A DNA stretch of 64,000 nucleotides from contig NZ_AP018817.1 of the NCBI RefSeq assembly GCF_024349785.1, positions 1,147,501 to 1,211,500 of the forward strand. The letters run 5' to 3'. The stretch's first letter is position 1. Each line of letters begins with the position of its first letter. The position numbers and the translations under genes are program-made. Positions 1-8,377 of the stretch are shown in pieces. The DNA comes from Sphingomonas bisphenolicum (GTDB taxonomy: Bacteria; Pseudomonadota; Alphaproteobacteria; Sphingomonadales; Sphingomonadaceae). The notes beneath the pieces are model-generated. The model saw nothing but the letters and a program-made list of their open reading frames with translations, was not told the DNA's origin and ran no database searches.

Positions 1-468
1 TTCAGCCAGGCGATGATCGCGCCGGACAAGGCGATCCGTATTCCGCTGAACGAAAGCCAGGACGACAGGAGCCAGATCGAGGAGTTCATCCGCCAATATA
101 ATGGCGAGGGTATCCAGCATCTCGCGCTCACCACCGCCGATATCTACGACACGGTCGAGCGGCTGCGCGGGCGCGGCGTAACGTTGCAGGACACGATCGA
201 AACCTATTATGAGCTGGTCGACAAACGGGTGCCCGGCCATGGCGAGGATCTGGAGCGGCTGCGCGCGAACCGTATCCTGATCGACGGCGATGTGGAGAGC
301 GAGGGCATATTGCTGCAGATCTTCACCGAGAATATGTTCGGCCCGATCTTCTTCGAGATCATCCAGCGCAAGGGCAATGAGGGTTTCGGCAACGGCAATT
401 TCCAGGCGCTGTTCGAAAGCATCGAGCTGGACCAGATCCGGCGCGGCGTCATCACGGTGGACGAATGA
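1..468 (+). CDS. hppD: 4-hydroxyphenylpyruvate dioxygenase, C-terminal part (5' end outside window)
   Basis: The reading frame is open from the first base, so only the last 155 residues are visible. The enzyme converts 4-hydroxyphenylpyruvate to homogentisate in tyrosine breakdown, using non-haem Fe(II) in the cytoplasm. The visible part is the catalytic C-terminal vicinal-oxygen-chelate domain. It holds the second iron-ligand histidine in GIQHLAL and the third ligand, the glutamate in FFEIIQRKG, near the end. The stop overlaps the ATG of hmgA (ATGA), so the two are translationally coupled. The family is usually about 350-370 aa, so roughly 200 residues lie upstream. Confidence 0.95.
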   Translation, partial: FSQAMIAPDKAIRIPLNESQDDRSQIEEFIRQYNGEGIQHLALTTADIYDTVERLRGRGVTLQDTIETYYELVDKRVPGHGEDLERLRANRILIDGDVESEGILLQIFTENMFGPIFFEIIQRKGNEGFGNGNFQALFESIELDQIRRGVITVDE

Positions 469-1772
469 CGGACCTGTTCCTGACCGGCTTTGGCAACCAT
501 CATGCGACCGAGGCGATTGCCGGCGCGCTGCCGGTCGGACGCAACTCGCCGCAGCGCGTGCCCTTTGGCCTTTACGCCGAGCAGTTTTCGGCGACCGCCT
601 TCACCGCGCCGCGGCACGAAAACCGGCGTAGCTGGCTCTACCGTATGCGGCCGAGCGCCGGTCACGGCCCGTTCCTGGCCTATGATCGCGACAGCCTGCT
701 GCGATCCGGTCCCTTTGCCGAAAGGCCCGCCTCGCCCAATCGCCTGCGCTGGAACCCGCTGGACATGCCGGTGGAACCCACGGATTTTGTCGATGGCCTG
801 GTCACTTATGCCGGCAATGGAGATGTCGCGGCGGGGGTGGGTTGCGGCATCCATCTCTATGCCGCGAACCGGTCGATGGTCGATCGCGCCTTTTTTTGCG
901 CCGATGGCGAACTGCTGATCGTGCCGCAGGTCGGTGCGTTGCGGATCGTGACGGAGATGGGCGTCCTGACCGTTGCGCCGTTGCAGATCGCGCTGATCCC
1001 GCGCGGCATCCGTTTCCGGGTGGAACTGCCGGGCGGGCCTGCGCGCGGCTATGTCTGCGAAAATTATGGTGCGCTGTTCCGCCTGCCGGACCTTGGCCCG
1101 ATCGGGTCCAACGGCCTGGCCAATCCGCGCGATTTCGAAGCGCCGGTCGCGGCGTTCGAGGATGTCGAGCGGCCGACCCAGATCGTCCAGAAATTCGGCG
1201 GCAGGCTGTGGGCGACGACGATCGACCACAGTCCCTTAGATGTGGTCGCCTGGCACGGCACGGTCGCGCCCTATCGGTACGATCTGACGCGTTTCAACAC
1301 GATCAACACGGTCAGCTACGACCATCCCGATCCGTCCATCTTCACCGTGCTGACATCGCCCAGCGACACGCCCGGCACGGCCAATATCGACTTCGTGATC
1401 TTTCCGCCGCGCTGGATGGTGGCGGAGGACACGTTCCGCCCGCCTTGGTTCCACCGCAACGTCATGAGCGAATATATGGGGCTGATCGAGGGCGAATATG
1501 ACGCCAAGGCTGGCGGCTTCGCACCGGGCGGCGCCAGCCTGCACAATGCCATGTCCGGTCACGGGCCGGACGTGGCGAGCCATGACAAGGCGGTCGCCGC
1601 AGCGCTGGCGCCGCAGCGGATCGAGGGGACGATGGCCTTCATGTTCGAGAGCCGCCACATGATACGGCCGACCGCCTGGGCGATGGACACGCCGCTGCTG
1701 CAATCCGACTATGATGCCTGCTGGGCGGGCTTCCGCAAGGCGCAATTGCCGGTCGCAAAGGGGGATTCGTGA
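465..1772 (+). CDS. hmgA: homogentisate 1,2-dioxygenase
   Basis: This 435-aa enzyme opens the ring of homogentisate to maleylacetoacetate, the central step of tyrosine and phenylalanine catabolism. The expected Fe(II)-binding stretch is present: [17 protein letters not shown] carries the ligand His and Glu, and [10 protein letters not shown] supplies the last His. The N-terminus ([13 protein letters not shown]) is also typical of the family. Length matches the usual 430-450 aa. The start overlaps the hppD stop by four bases and the end meets fahA, so it lies inside a tight operon hppD-hmgA-fahA-maiA-Rieske. Confidence 0.97.
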   Translation: MTDLFLTGFGNHHATEAIAGALPVGRNSPQRVPFGLYAEQFSATAFTAPRHENRRSWLYRMRPSAGHGPFLAYDRDSLLRSGPFAERPASPNRLRWNPLDMPVEPTDFVDGLVTYAGNGDVAAGVGCGIHLYAANRSMVDRAFFCADGELLIVPQVGALRIVTEMGVLTVAPLQIALIPRGIRFRVELPGGPARGYVCENYGALFRLPDLGPIGSNGLANPRDFEAPVAAFEDVERPTQIVQKFGGRLWATTIDHSPLDVVAWHGTVAPYRYDLTRFNTINTVSYDHPDPSIFTVLTSPSDTPGTANIDFVIFPPRWMVAEDTFRPPWFHRNVMSEYMGLIEGEYDAKAGGFAPGGASLHNAMSGHGPDVASHDKAVAAALAPQRIEGTMAFMFESRHMIRPTAWAMDTPLLQSDYDACWAGFRKAQLPVAKGDS

Positions 1773-3073
1773 TGGCGGACTGGTGGACGACCGACGCGAC
1801 GCATGACCCGGCGCTGACCAGCTGGGTCGAAAGCGCGCAGGGCCATGCCGATTTCCCGATCCAGAATCTGCCGATCGGGCTGTTCTCCCCATCCGGTCTG
1901 GCGCCGCGCATCGGCGTCGCGATCGGCGACCGCATTCTCGACCTGCGGGCCTGCGCGGATGCGGGGTTGCTGCCCGACGATCTGGCGGCCGCCTGCCGCG
2001 GCAGCGTGGTGAACGACCTGCTCGGCTTGCCGGCCGACCGGCGGCGGGCGCTACGCCATGGCGTGAGCGGATTATTGTCCGATCCGGCGCATCGGTCAGC
2101 GGCGGCTTTTTTGCATGCCGCGGCGGACTGCACCCTGCACGTCCCCGCGCGGATCGGTGACTATACCGACTTCTATGTCGGCATCCATCACGCCAATAAT
2201 GTCGGCCGCCAGTTCCGGCCCGACAATCCGCTGTTGCCCAATTATAAATATGTGCCGATCGGCTATCATGGTCGCGCCTCCTCGATCCGGGCATCGGGCG
2301 TGCCGCTGCGGCGACCGCTGGGCCAGCGCAAGCCGCCCGAGGCCGATGCGCCGGTCGTCGGGCCGACCACCCGCCTCGACTATGAGCTGGAGCTGGGCGT
2401 ATGGATCGGGCCGGGCAATGCGCTCGGCACCCCCATTCCGATCGCGCAGGCCGCCGATCATGTCGCCGGCTTCTGCCTGCTCAACGACTGGTCCGCGCGC
2501 GATTTTCAGGCGTGGGAATATCAGCCGCTCGGCCCCTTCCTGGCCAAGAATTTCCAGTCGACCATCTCGCCGTGGATCGTCACAGCCGAGGCGATGGCGC
2601 CTTTCCGCATGGCCCAGCCCGCGCGGCCGCAGGGCGATCCGCAGCCGCTGCCCTATCTGCTGGACCCGGGCGATCAGGCGCATGGCGCGCTCGCCCTCAC
2701 GCTGGAAGCCTGGCTGCTGACCGCGAGGATGCGGGAGGCGGGGGGGACGCCCGTTCGCCTCAGCCGCGGTCCTGCGACCAGCATGTACTGGACCGTGCAG
2801 CAGATCGTCGCCCATCATGCGTCCAATGGCTGCAACCTCAATCCGGGCGACCTGCTGGGGACGGGCACCATTTCCGCGCCCACAAGCGACGGTTTCGGCA
2901 GCCTGATGGAGCTGAGCATCGGCGGCAAGGAACCGATCACCCTGCCCAATGGCGAAACCCGCGCCTTCGTGGAGGATGGCGACGAGATCATCCTGCGCGC
3001 CCATGCGTCGGCGCCGGGGCGCGTGTCCATCGGTCTGGGCGAATGCCGGGCGATGGTGATGCCAGCGCCATGA
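1772..3073 (+). CDS. fahA: fumarylacetoacetase
   Basis: This protein of about 433 aa hydrolyses fumarylacetoacetate to fumarate and acetoacetate, the last step of the homogentisate pathway. Family motifs are visible: DYTDFYVGIHHA near residue 130, the metal-binding DYELELG, then NDWSARDFQAWEYQPLGPF and LGTGTISAPT. The junction with hmgA reads GTGATG: a GTG at 1769 overlaps the hmgA stop, and the ATG at 1772 follows an AAGGGGGA ribosome site at better spacing, so the ATG is preferred. The stop overlaps the maiA ATG (ATGA). The order fahA then maiA follows common proteobacterial operons. Confidence 0.96.
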   Translation: MADWWTTDATHDPALTSWVESAQGHADFPIQNLPIGLFSPSGLAPRIGVAIGDRILDLRACADAGLLPDDLAAACRGSVVNDLLGLPADRRRALRHGVSGLLSDPAHRSAAAFLHAAADCTLHVPARIGDYTDFYVGIHHANNVGRQFRPDNPLLPNYKYVPIGYHGRASSIRASGVPLRRPLGQRKPPEADAPVVGPTTRLDYELELGVWIGPGNALGTPIPIAQAADHVAGFCLLNDWSARDFQAWEYQPLGPFLAKNFQSTISPWIVTAEAMAPFRMAQPARPQGDPQPLPYLLDPGDQAHGALALTLEAWLLTARMREAGGTPVRLSRGPATSMYWTVQQIVAHHASNGCNLNPGDLLGTGTISAPTSDGFGSLMELSIGGKEPITLPNGETRAFVEDGDEIILRAHASAPGRVSIGLGECRAMVMPAP

Positions 3074-3714
3074 GCGAGGTCGTCCTGCATGGCTATTGGC
3101 GATCGTCGGCTGCCTATCGCGTGCGGATCGCGCTCAACCTCAAGGGCGTCGCCTATGCGCAGGTCAATCACGACCTGCGCATAGGCGCCCAGCGCGACGA
3201 CGCCTATCTGGCGATCGCGCCGCATGGACTGGTGCCCGCGTTGCAGGTCGGCGACACGGTGCTGATCGAAAGCCCGGCCATTCTCGAATGGATCGACGCC
3301 CGGTGGCCGGAACCGGCTTTGCTGCCGCAGGATGAGGACGACAGGGCGATCGTCCGGTCGATGGCGGCGCTGATCGCGTGCGACATTCATCCGCTCAACA
3401 ATCTGCGCGTCCTCCGGGCGCTGAAGCAGGATTTCGGCGCGGATCAGGCGCAGATCGATGCCTGGAGCCATCGCTGGATCGGCGCGGGCTTCGCGGCTCT
3501 CGAACAGATGGTCGCGCGCCATGGGGCCGGCCATGCGTTCGGCGACGCGCCGACGCTGGCGGACTGTTATCTCGTGCCGCAGCTTTTCAACGCCCGGCGC
3601 TCCGGCGTCGACCTGATGCCTTATCCCGCGCTGGTGGCGGCCGGTGACAAGGCCGCCGCCTTGCCGCTCGTTGCCGCGGCGCATCCCGAGATGCAGCCGG
3701 ACGCCGACGCATGA
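3070..3714 (+). CDS. maiA: maleylacetoacetate isomerase (zeta-class glutathione S-transferase)
   Basis: The 214-aa product isomerises maleylacetoacetate to fumarylacetoacetate using glutathione. The N-terminal thioredoxin-like GST domain carries the zeta-class signature region SSAAYRVRIALNLKG (residues 9-23), and VLIESPAILEWID is the glutathione-binding stretch with the typical Glu-Ser pair. A helical C-terminal domain follows. The gene overlaps fahA by ATGA at its start and the Rieske gene by ATGA at its end, so the whole set reads as one translationally coupled operon. Length is normal for the family. Confidence 0.95.
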   Translation: MSEVVLHGYWRSSAAYRVRIALNLKGVAYAQVNHDLRIGAQRDDAYLAIAPHGLVPALQVGDTVLIESPAILEWIDARWPEPALLPQDEDDRAIVRSMAALIACDIHPLNNLRVLRALKQDFGADQAQIDAWSHRWIGAGFAALEQMVARHGAGHAFGDAPTLADCYLVPQLFNARRSGVDLMPYPALVAAGDKAAALPLVAAAHPEMQPDADA

Positions 3715-4070
3715 GCGAAGGGCGGGTGGCGGCGACGCCGGCGGGAGTCCGATTGTGCCCGCTCGATAGCCTGGAAGACGGCGCCGCCCGGAATTTCGTG
3801 TTGCAGATGCGCGCGGGCCGTTTCCACGGCTTCGTCGTGCGCGATGGCCATCATCTGTCGGGCTTTGTCGATCGCTGCCCTCATGCCGGCCTGCCGCTGG
3901 CGCAAAAGCTGGACGACTATCTGACACCCGATGGACGCTTCATCGCCTGTAGTTGGCACGGCGCGTTGTTCGACAAGCAGGATGGCCGGTGCGTCGGCGG
4001 TCCCTGCGTCGGCCAGTCGCTCGGCGCGTGGCCGGTGGCGCTGGTCGAAGACTGGGTGGTCACGGCCTGA
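3711..4070 (+). CDS. small Rieske [2Fe-2S] ferredoxin-type protein
   Basis: This 119-aa protein is a single Rieske domain. The cluster ligands are seen as CPH followed, after 21 residues, by CSWH, and the following GALFDKQDGRC matches small Rieske ferredoxins. It has no oxygenase catalytic domain and no signal peptide, so it would act as a cytoplasmic electron carrier or as a subunit of an unidentified enzyme. It is the last gene of the hppD-hmgA-fahA-maiA operon, overlapping maiA by ATGA. None of the four upstream enzymes is known to need a Rieske partner, so its job here is unexplained. Confidence 0.9.
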   Translation: MSEGRVAATPAGVRLCPLDSLEDGAARNFVLQMRAGRFHGFVVRDGHHLSGFVDRCPHAGLPLAQKLDDYLTPDGRFIACSWHGALFDKQDGRCVGGPCVGQSLGAWPVALVEDWVVTA

Positions 4071-4193
4071 TGGCGCGGCCTATGCCATGTGGATCAGGGC
4101 GGACCGCCGCGCCGGATATCCGGCAAAATTTTCTGTCGTCCGAACGAGCATTGCTTGTAGGACGCTTCTCTATAAGATCGATAGATAAGCCGC

Positions 4194-4400
4194 ATGAGTC
4201 GGCGCGGAGTGTCTATGCAGGACGGACAGGAGCAGGATGGTTACGGCCCCGAGGGCCTGTTCGGGCGCTGGCGCGCGCGGCTGGCGCAGGCCTTGTTGCG
4301 CGAACCGTCCGTCGTGTTGATCGAGCGGGACGCCGACGCGCTGTTTCCCTTTACCCTCCCGGACGAGGCTTGCCTGCCGCCGCGCGAAACGGTGAATTGA
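4194..4400 (+). CDS. small hypothetical protein (68 aa)
   Basis: I do not recognise a family. The frame encodes an acidic 68-aa protein with a central basic helix-like stretch (RWRARLAQALLRE) and a hydrophobic-acidic tail. An internal ATG at 4215 could be the true start. The ribosome site is weak for both. The gene sits alone between the homogentisate operon and the nitroreductase, after a 120-bp stretch that is less GC-rich than its surroundings. If it is not real, 4071-4480 is a 410-bp non-coding gap that otherwise holds only a short TTTCGC-TATC-GCGAAA inverted repeat just past the stop. Confidence 0.45.
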   Translation: MSRRGVSMQDGQEQDGYGPEGLFGRWRARLAQALLREPSVVLIERDADALFPFTLPDEACLPPRETVN

Positions 4401-4480
4401 CGGAACGATCATTTCGCTATCGCGAAACATAGCCTAGATCGGGCACCTCATTCCCATCGCCCCATTTTTCAGGAGATAGC

Positions 4481-5074
4481 ATGGCCACTAATCCCCGCGC
4501 CGTCACGCGCGCCGTCGACAGCCTGTTTCTGGAGCGCTGGTCGCCCCGCGCCTTCGATTCCTCGGCGATTCCGCAAGAGGATCTGGACACGATCTTCGAT
4601 GCTGCGCGCTGGGCGCCGTCGGCGTTCAACTATCAGCCCTGGCGCTTCCTCTATGCGCACCGTGACGGCGCCGACTGGTCGCGCTTCCTGGACGTGCTGC
4701 TGCCCTTCAACCAAGGCTGGGTGCAGAATGCTGGCGCGATCGTCTTCATCCTGTCCGATACGCTGATGGCGGCGCCGGGGTCCGACGATTTCAAGCCGTC
4801 GCACAGCCACAGCTTCGACGCGGGCGCGGCCTGGGCGTTGCTGGCGCTGCAGGCGACGCGGCTGGGCTATCACACCCACGGCATGACGGGCGTCGATTTC
4901 GACAAGGCGCGCGCCGAACTGGCGGTGCCCGAACGCTTTCGTATCGAAGCGGCGGTCGCGATCGGCCGGCAGGGCGACAAGGCGATACTGCCCGAAGCAT
5001 TGCAGGCGCGTGAAGCGCCCAGCGACCGCAAGCCGGTCGAAGCCTTCGCCCATGCGGGCAGTTTCGCGGGCTGA
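4481..5074 (+). CDS. nitroreductase family protein
   Basis: The 197-aa product belongs to the FMN-dependent nitroreductase fold, which reduces nitro groups, quinones or similar acceptors with NAD(P)H. Features seen are RWSPRAFD near residue 20 (phosphate-binding arginines), AARWAPSAFNYQPWRF around residue 45, and a C-terminal GRQGD turn. The start follows a clear AGGAGA ribosome site. The physiological substrate cannot be read from the sequence. It stands alone on the plus strand, with a GC-rich hairpin (about 5089-5108) between it and the LOV-HTH gene. Confidence 0.9.
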   Translation: MATNPRAVTRAVDSLFLERWSPRAFDSSAIPQEDLDTIFDAARWAPSAFNYQPWRFLYAHRDGADWSRFLDVLLPFNQGWVQNAGAIVFILSDTLMAAPGSDDFKPSHSHSFDAGAAWALLALQATRLGYHTHGMTGVDFDKARAELAVPERFRIEAAVAIGRQGDKAILPEALQAREAPSDRKPVEAFAHAGSFAG

Positions 5075-5181
5075 TCTCCGATGGTGCTCCCCCGCCTTGC
5101 GGTGGGGGGGCGATCTGGGGCAGGATGGCCAAGGGCGTCGCAGCGGCGGCGCGTCTTCGCCACCACGAGTGCCTGTCGTTC

Positions 5182-5760
5182 ATGTCCCTGTCCGAAATGA
5201 TCGCCGGAAGCGCCGTCGCCGCGGTCCTCACCAATCCCCGACTGCCCGATAATCCGATCGTCGCGTGCAACGACGCCTTCGTGGCGCTGACCGGATACCG
5301 GCAGGCGGAAGTCGTCGGGCGCAATTGCCGTTTCCTGTCCGGCGCGCATACGGAGGCGGCGGGGATCGACGCCATCCGCGCCGCGCTGCGTGACTGGCGG
5401 CCGGTGCTGGTCGAACTGCTCAATTATCGCAAGGACGGTACACCGTTCCGCAATGCGGTGATGATCGCGCCGATTTTCGGAACGGACGGGGCGCCGGACT
5501 ATTTTCTCGGTTCCCAGATGGTGGTCGAGGATGCGGCGACGCAGCGGGCGGACGACGCCGCCGCGCTGATCGCCACGTTGACCGAGCGCCAGCGCGCGGT
5601 GCTGGTCGGCATGGCGCAAGGCCGCCTCAACAAGCAGATCGCCTATGATCTGGGCCTGACCGAACGCACAGTGAAGATGCACCGTGCGGCGATGCTGCGC
5701 GCGCTGAACGTGCGCACCGCGGCGGAGGGCATCAGGCTGGCGATCGAGGCGGGGCTTTAG
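5182..5760 (+). CDS. LOV-HTH blue-light-responsive transcription factor (EL222-like)
   Basis: The N-terminal PAS domain contains GRNCRFLSG, the flavin-binding LOV signature; its cysteine (about residue 49) is the one that forms the photo-adduct with FMN in known LOV proteins. ILNYRKDGTPFRNAV-like and YFLGSQ segments, also typical of LOV domains, follow. The C-terminal 60 residues form a LuxR/GerE helix-turn-helix (LTERQRAVL, NKQIAYDLGLTERTVKMHR). The layout and wording closely match EL222 of Erythrobacter. Light would release the HTH for DNA binding. The start is uncertain: an in-frame ATG at 5125 would add 19 residues, but 5182 already covers the whole LOV core. Confidence 0.92.
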   Translation: MSLSEMIAGSAVAAVLTNPRLPDNPIVACNDAFVALTGYRQAEVVGRNCRFLSGAHTEAAGIDAIRAALRDWRPVLVELLNYRKDGTPFRNAVMIAPIFGTDGAPDYFLGSQMVVEDAATQRADDAAALIATLTERQRAVLVGMAQGRLNKQIAYDLGLTERTVKMHRAAMLRALNVRTAAEGIRLAIEAGL

Positions 5761-5781
5761 CATGGCGGGGGCGCATCGCTG

Positions 5782-6456
5782 ATGGTGCTGCTGGGCATTG
5801 CGATCATCGTGGCGGGATTCCTGCTGCGCTTCCATCCGCTGCTGGTGATCCTGGCGTCGGCGATCGTCACCGGGCTGGCCGCGGGGCTCGATCCGCTGGC
5901 GATCCTCGCTGCCTTCGGCAAGGCGTTCAACGAGGCGCGTTATGTCAGCATCATCTGGATCGTGCTGCCGGTCGTCGGCCTGCTGGAGGCGCATGGGTTG
6001 CAGGAACGGGCGCGCGGCCTGATCGCGACGATGCGCGGGGCGACGGTCGGGCGCTTCCTGACCTTCTACCTGATCCTGCGGCAGATGCTGGCTGCGGTCG
6101 GGCTGACGTCGGTCGCCGGGCATCCGCAGACGGTGCGTCCGCTGGTCGCGCCGATCGCCGAGGCGGCAGCCGAAACGCAGGCGGGCGAGCTGGACGAGGA
6201 TGCGCGCGAAGAGATCAAGGCTTGGGCCGCGGCGACCGACAATGTCGGGCTGTTCTTCGGCGAGGATATCTTTTTGGCCATCGGATCGATCCTGCTGATC
6301 AAGGGGCTGCTGGAGCAATATGGCATCAGCCTGGAGCCGTTCCAGCTATCGGTCTGGGCGATCCCGACCGCGATCGCCGCGCTGCTGATCCATGGTTTTC
6401 GCCTGTGGCGGCTCGACAAGCGGCTGGCGCGCATCCGGGCGGAGCGCGCGCCATGA
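5782..6456 (+). CDS. DUF969 family membrane protein (5-oxoproline transporter subunit)
   Basis: This 224-aa membrane protein has several hydrophobic segments (at the N-terminus, near residues 55-70, about 160-175, and a last one before a basic tail). Its text matches the DUF969 family, which occurs beside DUF979 and is annotated as one half of a putative 5-oxoproline (pyroglutamate) transporter. The conserved middle includes GHPQTVRPLVAPIAEAAAE and DNVGLFFGEDIF. It overlaps the DUF979 gene by ATGA, consistent with a two-subunit transporter. The substrate is inferred from family naming and gene clustering, not from anything in the sequence itself. Confidence 0.88.
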   Translation: MVLLGIAIIVAGFLLRFHPLLVILASAIVTGLAAGLDPLAILAAFGKAFNEARYVSIIWIVLPVVGLLEAHGLQERARGLIATMRGATVGRFLTFYLILRQMLAAVGLTSVAGHPQTVRPLVAPIAEAAAETQAGELDEDAREEIKAWAAATDNVGLFFGEDIFLAIGSILLIKGLLEQYGISLEPFQLSVWAIPTAIAALLIHGFRLWRLDKRLARIRAERAP

Positions 6457-7388
6457 TCACGCTGCACTGGGTTTATGCGCTGGCGGGCGCGGTGTTCGCC
6501 GCCTTCGCGCTGCTGGGCGTGGCGGACCGCGGCAACCCGCGCCGCTGGACGACGGCCGCCTTCTGGGCCTTGCTCGCGACATCCATGTGGGCGGGTGATG
6601 CGCTGGGCGACCTGGGCAATGGCGTACTGGTGCTGGGCCTGGTCGCGCTGGGTGCGCTGGGGCTGGGCCGGGGCGACGGCGGCGTGCCGGCGGAGGTGCG
6701 GCAGGCGCGGGCCGATCGCTTCGGCAACCGGCTGTTCGCCATCGCGCTCATCATTCCGGTGACGGCGCTGGCCGGCACCTTCCTGTTCAAGGCCGCGCCC
6801 GGCTGGTTCGACCCGAAGCAGGCGACGCTGATCGCGCTGGCGCTGGGCGTGCTGATCGCGATGACGGCGGGGTGCCTGTGGCTGCGCGCCGGAGCGAGCG
6901 TGCCGTTGCAGCAGGGGCGGCGGCTGATGGATTGTGTCGGCTGGGCCGCGATCCTGCCGCAGATGCTGGCCAGCCTGGGCGCGGTGTTCGCGCTGGCGGG
7001 GGTGGGCGATGTCGTGGGCGCCATCGTACAACAGGCGATCCCGCAGGGCAGCCTGATCGGCGCGGTGATCGCCTATGGCCTCGGCATGGCTCTGTTCACC
7101 ATGGTCATGGGCAACGCCTTCGCCGCCTTTCCTGTGATGACGGCGGCGATCGGTATTCCGCTCTTGATCCGCACCTATCATGGTGACCCCGCCATCGTGT
7201 GCGCCATCGGGATGCTGGCGGGCTTCTGCGGCACCCTGCTGACGCCGATGGCAGCCAATTTCAACCTGGTCCCGGCCGCCCTGCTGGAACTGAAGGACAA
7301 GCATGGCGTCATCAAGCGGCAGGTCGGCACCGCCGTCCCGCTGCTGATCGTCAACATCGCGCTCATCTACTGGCTGGCTTTCCCATGA
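6453..7388 (+). CDS. DUF979 family membrane protein (5-oxoproline transporter subunit)
   Basis: The 311-aa polytopic membrane protein matches DUF979, the partner of DUF969. It has about eight or nine hydrophobic segments and a conserved region MVMGNAFAAFPVMTAAIGIP followed by FCGTLLTPMAANFN, which looks like a transporter core with conserved Asn and Pro residues. The start ATG overlaps the DUF969 stop and its own stop overlaps the DUF2891 start, so three genes are coupled. In other genomes this set is often followed by a pyrrolidone-carboxylate peptidase or 5-oxoprolinase; neither is present here downstream. Confidence 0.88.
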   Translation: MITLHWVYALAGAVFAAFALLGVADRGNPRRWTTAAFWALLATSMWAGDALGDLGNGVLVLGLVALGALGLGRGDGGVPAEVRQARADRFGNRLFAIALIIPVTALAGTFLFKAAPGWFDPKQATLIALALGVLIAMTAGCLWLRAGASVPLQQGRRLMDCVGWAAILPQMLASLGAVFALAGVGDVVGAIVQQAIPQGSLIGAVIAYGLGMALFTMVMGNAFAAFPVMTAAIGIPLLIRTYHGDPAIVCAIGMLAGFCGTLLTPMAANFNLVPAALLELKDKHGVIKRQVGTAVPLLIVNIALIYWLAFP

Positions 7389-8374
7389 CGCTTCTGACGC
7401 CCGATATCGCGAACCTTTTCGCCGCGCTGACCCTGTCGCATCTGGGGCGGCGCTATCCCTACAAGATGGACCTGGTGCTGGGCGGGCCGGAGGATGCACG
7501 CCCGCCGGAGGATCATCACCCGATCTTCCACGGCAGTTTCGACTGGCATAGCTGCGTCCATGGCTGGTGGCAGGTGATGCGGCTGATGCGCCTCTTCCCC
7601 GACATGGCGCAGGCCGGCGAAATCCGGGCGCGGGCCGACGCAATGCTGGTGCCGGACAAGGTGGCGGGCGAACTCGCCTATCTGCACCGGCCCTTGAGCG
7701 CCGGGTTCGAGCGGCCCTATGGCTGGGCCTGGGCGCTGGCGCTGGATGCCGAACTGGCGCGGCACGATGCGCCCTGGGCGGCGGCCTTCGCCCCGCTGGC
7801 GGACGCCTTCGCGGCGCGGTTCCACGCTTTCCTGCCCAAGCTGACCTATCCGCTGCGGGTCGGCACCCATTTCAACATCGCCTTTGCGCTCACCCTGACG
7901 CTGGACTGGGCGCAGACGCGCGATCCGGCGCTGGTCTCGCTGATCCGCGACAAGGCGATCGGCTGGTTCGGGCGGGACCGGGGGTGCCAGGCGTGGGAGC
8001 CGGGCGGTGACGAATTTCTCTCGCCCGCTCTATGCGAAGCGCTGTTGATGAGCCGGCTGCTGGACCGCGCGGCCTTTGCCGACTGGTTCCACGCTTTCCT
8101 GCCCGATCTGGCAGGGGGCGAACCGGCGACCTTGTTCACGCCGGCCAGCGTGTCGGATCGCAGCGACGGCAAGATCGCGCATCTCGACGGCCTGAATTTG
8201 AGCCGTAGCTGGTGCTGGCGCGCGATCGCCGCTGCGCTGGGGCCGGACGATGCAGTCGCCACCTTGGCGCGCGACGCCGCGCAGGTCCATGTCGCCGCCA
8301 GCCTGCCCCATGTCGCGGGCGACTATATGGGCGAACATTGGCTCGCCACCTTCGCCCTGCTGGCGCTGGAGTAA
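7385..8374 (+). CDS. DUF2891 family protein
   Basis: The 329-aa soluble protein matches DUF2891. It has the conserved FDWHSCVHGWWQ near residue 50, PYGWAWALAL, GTHFNIAFAL and a C-terminal HWLATFALLALE, suggesting an all-helical barrel with conserved His and Trp residues like glycoside-processing or epimerase folds. No catalytic function is established that I know of. It is translationally coupled (ATGA) to DUF979, and its family is repeatedly found with DUF969/DUF979, so it probably helps use the imported substrate. It ends three bases before the convergent response regulator gene, with no terminator between. Confidence 0.88.
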   Translation: MTLLTPDIANLFAALTLSHLGRRYPYKMDLVLGGPEDARPPEDHHPIFHGSFDWHSCVHGWWQVMRLMRLFPDMAQAGEIRARADAMLVPDKVAGELAYLHRPLSAGFERPYGWAWALALDAELARHDAPWAAAFAPLADAFAARFHAFLPKLTYPLRVGTHFNIAFALTLTLDWAQTRDPALVSLIRDKAIGWFGRDRGCQAWEPGGDEFLSPALCEALLMSRLLDRAAFADWFHAFLPDLAGGEPATLFTPASVSDRSDGKIAHLDGLNLSRSWCWRAIAAALGPDDAVATLARDAAQVHVAASLPHVAGDYMGEHWLATFALLALE

Positions 8375-8377
8375 GCG

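Noticed and set aside
4413..4428. TTTCGC-TATC-GCGAAA hairpin before the nitroreductase as a terminator
   Set aside because: The stem is only 6 bp and no T-run follows; it is mentioned under the small ORF but not called.
4870..7643. Long minus-strand reading frames opposite the LOV, DUF969 and DUF979 genes
   Set aside because: They are Arg/Gln/His-rich with no family wording, typical antisense shadows of GC-rich coding DNA, and the plus-strand genes have clear domains and overlaps.
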